Source of the DNA: a bacterium
GTDB taxonomy: Bacteria > Elusimicrobiota > Elusimicrobia > Elusimicrobiales > UBA9959
Assembly: GCA_021812825.1 (NCBI GenBank)
Contig: JAKAMO010000116.1
Location: 1 to 6,863, forward strand
Reading direction: 5' to 3'
Length of the DNA: 6,863 bases
A program made the position numbers and the translations under genes. Positions 5,532 to 6,863 of the stretch are shown here, one piece after another. The notes beneath the pieces were generated by a model that was not told the origin of the DNA, ran no database searches, and saw only the letters and a program-made list of their open reading frames with translations. Each line of letters starts with the position of its first letter. Position 1 is the first letter of the stretch.

Positions 5532-6863
5532 ATGACCGTGCCGCTATCGCTGAGGACCGGCTTCCTGCAGGACATGCTCGACAGGGCCAAGAACCCGTCG
5601 AACGGCGAGATCGCCGCGATAATAGAGAAGGCGCGGAAGAAGAAAGGCCTCGCCCTGGCCGACGTCGCCAGGCTGGTGCACGTCACCGATACCGCGCTGA
5701 CCGAGCGGCTGTTCCGCGCCGCCTCCGAAGTAAAGCGCGAGATATACGGGCGCAGGCTGGTCCTGTTCGCGCCGCTCTACGTCTCCGACCACTGCGTCAA
5801 CGAGTGCTGCTACTGCAACTTCCGCTCCGCCAATAGGAGCATGAGCAGGCGCAAGCTGACGCTGGCCGAGGTGGAGAGGGAGACCAGGTTCCTGATAGGC
5901 CAGGGCCACAAACGCATCCTGCTCGAGGCCGGCGAGGACCCGTCCCGCAACACGATAGACTACATCGTAAGCGTGATAAAGAGGATCTACTCGGTGAAGG
6001 TCCCGAAGGGCAACATCCGCAGGGTCAACGTCAACATCGCCGCCACCACACCAGAGAACTACAGAAAGCTCAAGGAGGCCGGCATCGGCACCTACCAGCT
6101 TTTCCAGGAGACCTATCACCGCCCCACCTACGAGAGCCTGCACACCGGCCCCAAAGCGGACTATGAGCGGCAGCTCGGGGCTCCGGGCCGAGCCTTCGAG
6201 GGCGGCATAGACGACGTCGGCCTGGGGGTCCTGTTCGGGCTCTACGACTGGCGCTTCGAGCTGCTGGGCCTGGCCGCGCACGCGAGGAACCTGGAGGCAG
6301 TGCACAACGTCGGCCCCCACACCATCTCCGTGCCAAGGCTGCGCGAGGCCCCCTCGGTCAGCTACAAGCCGGCCCATCCCGTCAGCGACGCCGACTTCCT
6401 GAAGCTGATAGCCATACTCCGGCTGGCCATGCCCTACGCCGGCATCATCCTGTCCACCCGGGAAAGTCCCGAGATCCGCCGCAGGGCCTTCGACATCGGC
6501 GTCTCGCAGGCTTCCGCCGGCTCCGTGCCGGTGACCGGCGGCTACTGCAGCGGCGCCAGGCAGCCTCAGTTCGACATCCACGACGCCCGCCCGCTGCGCG
6601 AGGTGGTGCGCGCCGCGGCCGAGAGCGACCTGATACCCAGCTTCTGCACGGCCTGCTACCGCAGCGGCCGCACCGGAGAGCGATTCATGGAGCTCTCCAA
6701 GCCCGGCCACATCCACAAGTTCTGCGACCTGAACGCCGCCCTGACCTTCGCCGAGTACCTGAGCGACTTCGGCGACGCCGGGCTGCGCCGGAAGGGCAGG
6801 GAGCTCATCCGCAGGTGCGTCGGCGGCATCGAGAACCTGGCCCTGAGGGAAGAGGCCGGCAGG
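5532..6863 (+). CDS. hydG: HydG, radical-SAM tyrosine lyase ([FeFe] hydrogenase H-cluster maturase), 3' end outside window
   Basis: HydG cleaves tyrosine to p-cresol, CO and cyanide and builds the Fe(CO)2(CN)-cysteine synthon for the H-cluster. The window holds 444 codons without a stop; known HydG proteins are about 430-475 residues, so it is almost complete. The radical-SAM [4Fe-4S] motif is C88-x3-C92-x2-C95 within APLYVSDHCVNECCYCNFR. Diagnostic HydG segments follow: AGEDPS at 133-138, RRVNVNIAATTPENYRKLKE at 163-182, GTYQLFQETYHRPTY at 186-200, GIDDVGLGVLFGLYDWRFE at 225-243, GPHTISVPRL at 261-270 and ILSTRESPE at 306-314. The auxiliary-cluster motif C372-x2-C375-x22-C398 is intact; this separates HydG from the related tyrosine lyase ThiH and implies full synthon chemistry. 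C93 is an extra cysteine in the SAM motif. GGAGGAA is five bases before the ATG. It follows the [NiFe] genes by 57 bases with no promoter or terminator seen between. Confidence 0.93.
   Translation, partial: MTVPLSLRTGFLQDMLDRAKNPSNGEIAAIIEKARKKKGLALADVARLVHVTDTALTERLFRAASEVKREIYGRRLVLFAPLYVSDHCVNECCYCNFRSANRSMSRRKLTLAEVERETRFLIGQGHKRILLEAGEDPSRNTIDYIVSVIKRIYSVKVPKGNIRRVNVNIAATTPENYRKLKEAGIGTYQLFQETYHRPTYESLHTGPKADYERQLGAPGRAFEGGIDDVGLGVLFGLYDWRFELLGLAAHARNLEAVHNVGPHTISVPRLREAPSVSYKPAHPVSDADFLKLIAILRLAMPYAGIILSTRESPEIRRRAFDIGVSQASAGSVPVTGGYCSGARQPQFDIHDARPLREVVRAAAESDLIPSFCTACYRSGRTGERFMELSKPGHIHKFCDLNAALTFAEYLSDFGDAGLRRKGRELIRRCVGGIENLALREEAGR

Noticed and set aside
5515..5535. Six-codon mini-frame (MDRRNL) whose stop overlaps the hydG start as ATGA
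   Set aside because: Too short to judge. It has no ribosome binding site of its own, and the GGAGG inside it serves hydG. Probably chance.
5532..6863. ThiH (thiamine tyrosine lyase) instead of HydG
   Set aside because: ThiH lacks the C-terminal C-x2-C-x22-C auxiliary-cluster motif, which is intact here, and no thiamine genes are nearby.
1..6863. CRISPR arrays, tRNA or rRNA genes, insertion sequences, attachment sites
   Set aside because: No regularly spaced repeats, tRNA- or rRNA-like stretches, transposase motifs or terminal inverted repeats were found by reading both strands.

Overview
The window reads as one stretch of GC-rich bacterial DNA holding part of an anaerobic hydrogen-metabolism operon. 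The hydrogenase genes, the peptidase and the radical-SAM maturase point to an anaerobe or facultative anaerobe. High GC combined with frequent ATA and AGG codons is a notable codon style, but no marker here fixes the phylum.

Left edge (1-741). A tlyA-type rRNA methyltransferase gene lies on the minus strand. Its 3' end is broken. At about position 135-150 the TlyA homology stops and runs tail-to-tail into a forward-strand fragment that looks like a beta-propeller-type repeat protein. Either a rearrangement or an assembly chimera could explain this.

Intergenic region (742-1036). No gene is seen here. It holds a perfect TATAAT for tlyA, GC-rich inverted repeats, a possible FNR/CRP-family box, a well-spaced sigma70-type promoter (TTTACA-17-TACAAT) and two back-to-back RNA hairpins that fill the predicted leader up to the ribosome binding site of the first hydrogenase gene.

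Operon (1037 to right edge). Six co-directional genes follow with overlaps or short gaps: beta (two [4Fe-4S] ferredoxin motifs), gamma (FAD/NAD(P)-binding with a [2Fe-2S] C-terminus), delta (small subunit, three Fe-S clusters), alpha (NiFe large subunit), a HycI/HyaD-family maturation endopeptidase, and a nearly complete HydG. The beta-gamma-delta-alpha order is that of the group 3b cytoplasmic NAD(P)-linked [NiFe] hydrogenases (Pyrococcus hydBGDA). In such an enzyme alpha carries the NiFe site, delta and beta carry the Fe-S wire, and gamma exchanges electrons with NAD(P)(H). The endopeptidase trims the C-terminal tail of alpha after nickel insertion.

The surprise is HydG. It is the tyrosine lyase that builds the Fe(CO)(CN) synthon of [FeFe] hydrogenases, yet here it sits directly behind a [NiFe] operon. 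Either a [FeFe] maturation cluster begins at the right edge, or HydG is co-expressed with, and conceivably serves, the [NiFe] enzyme.
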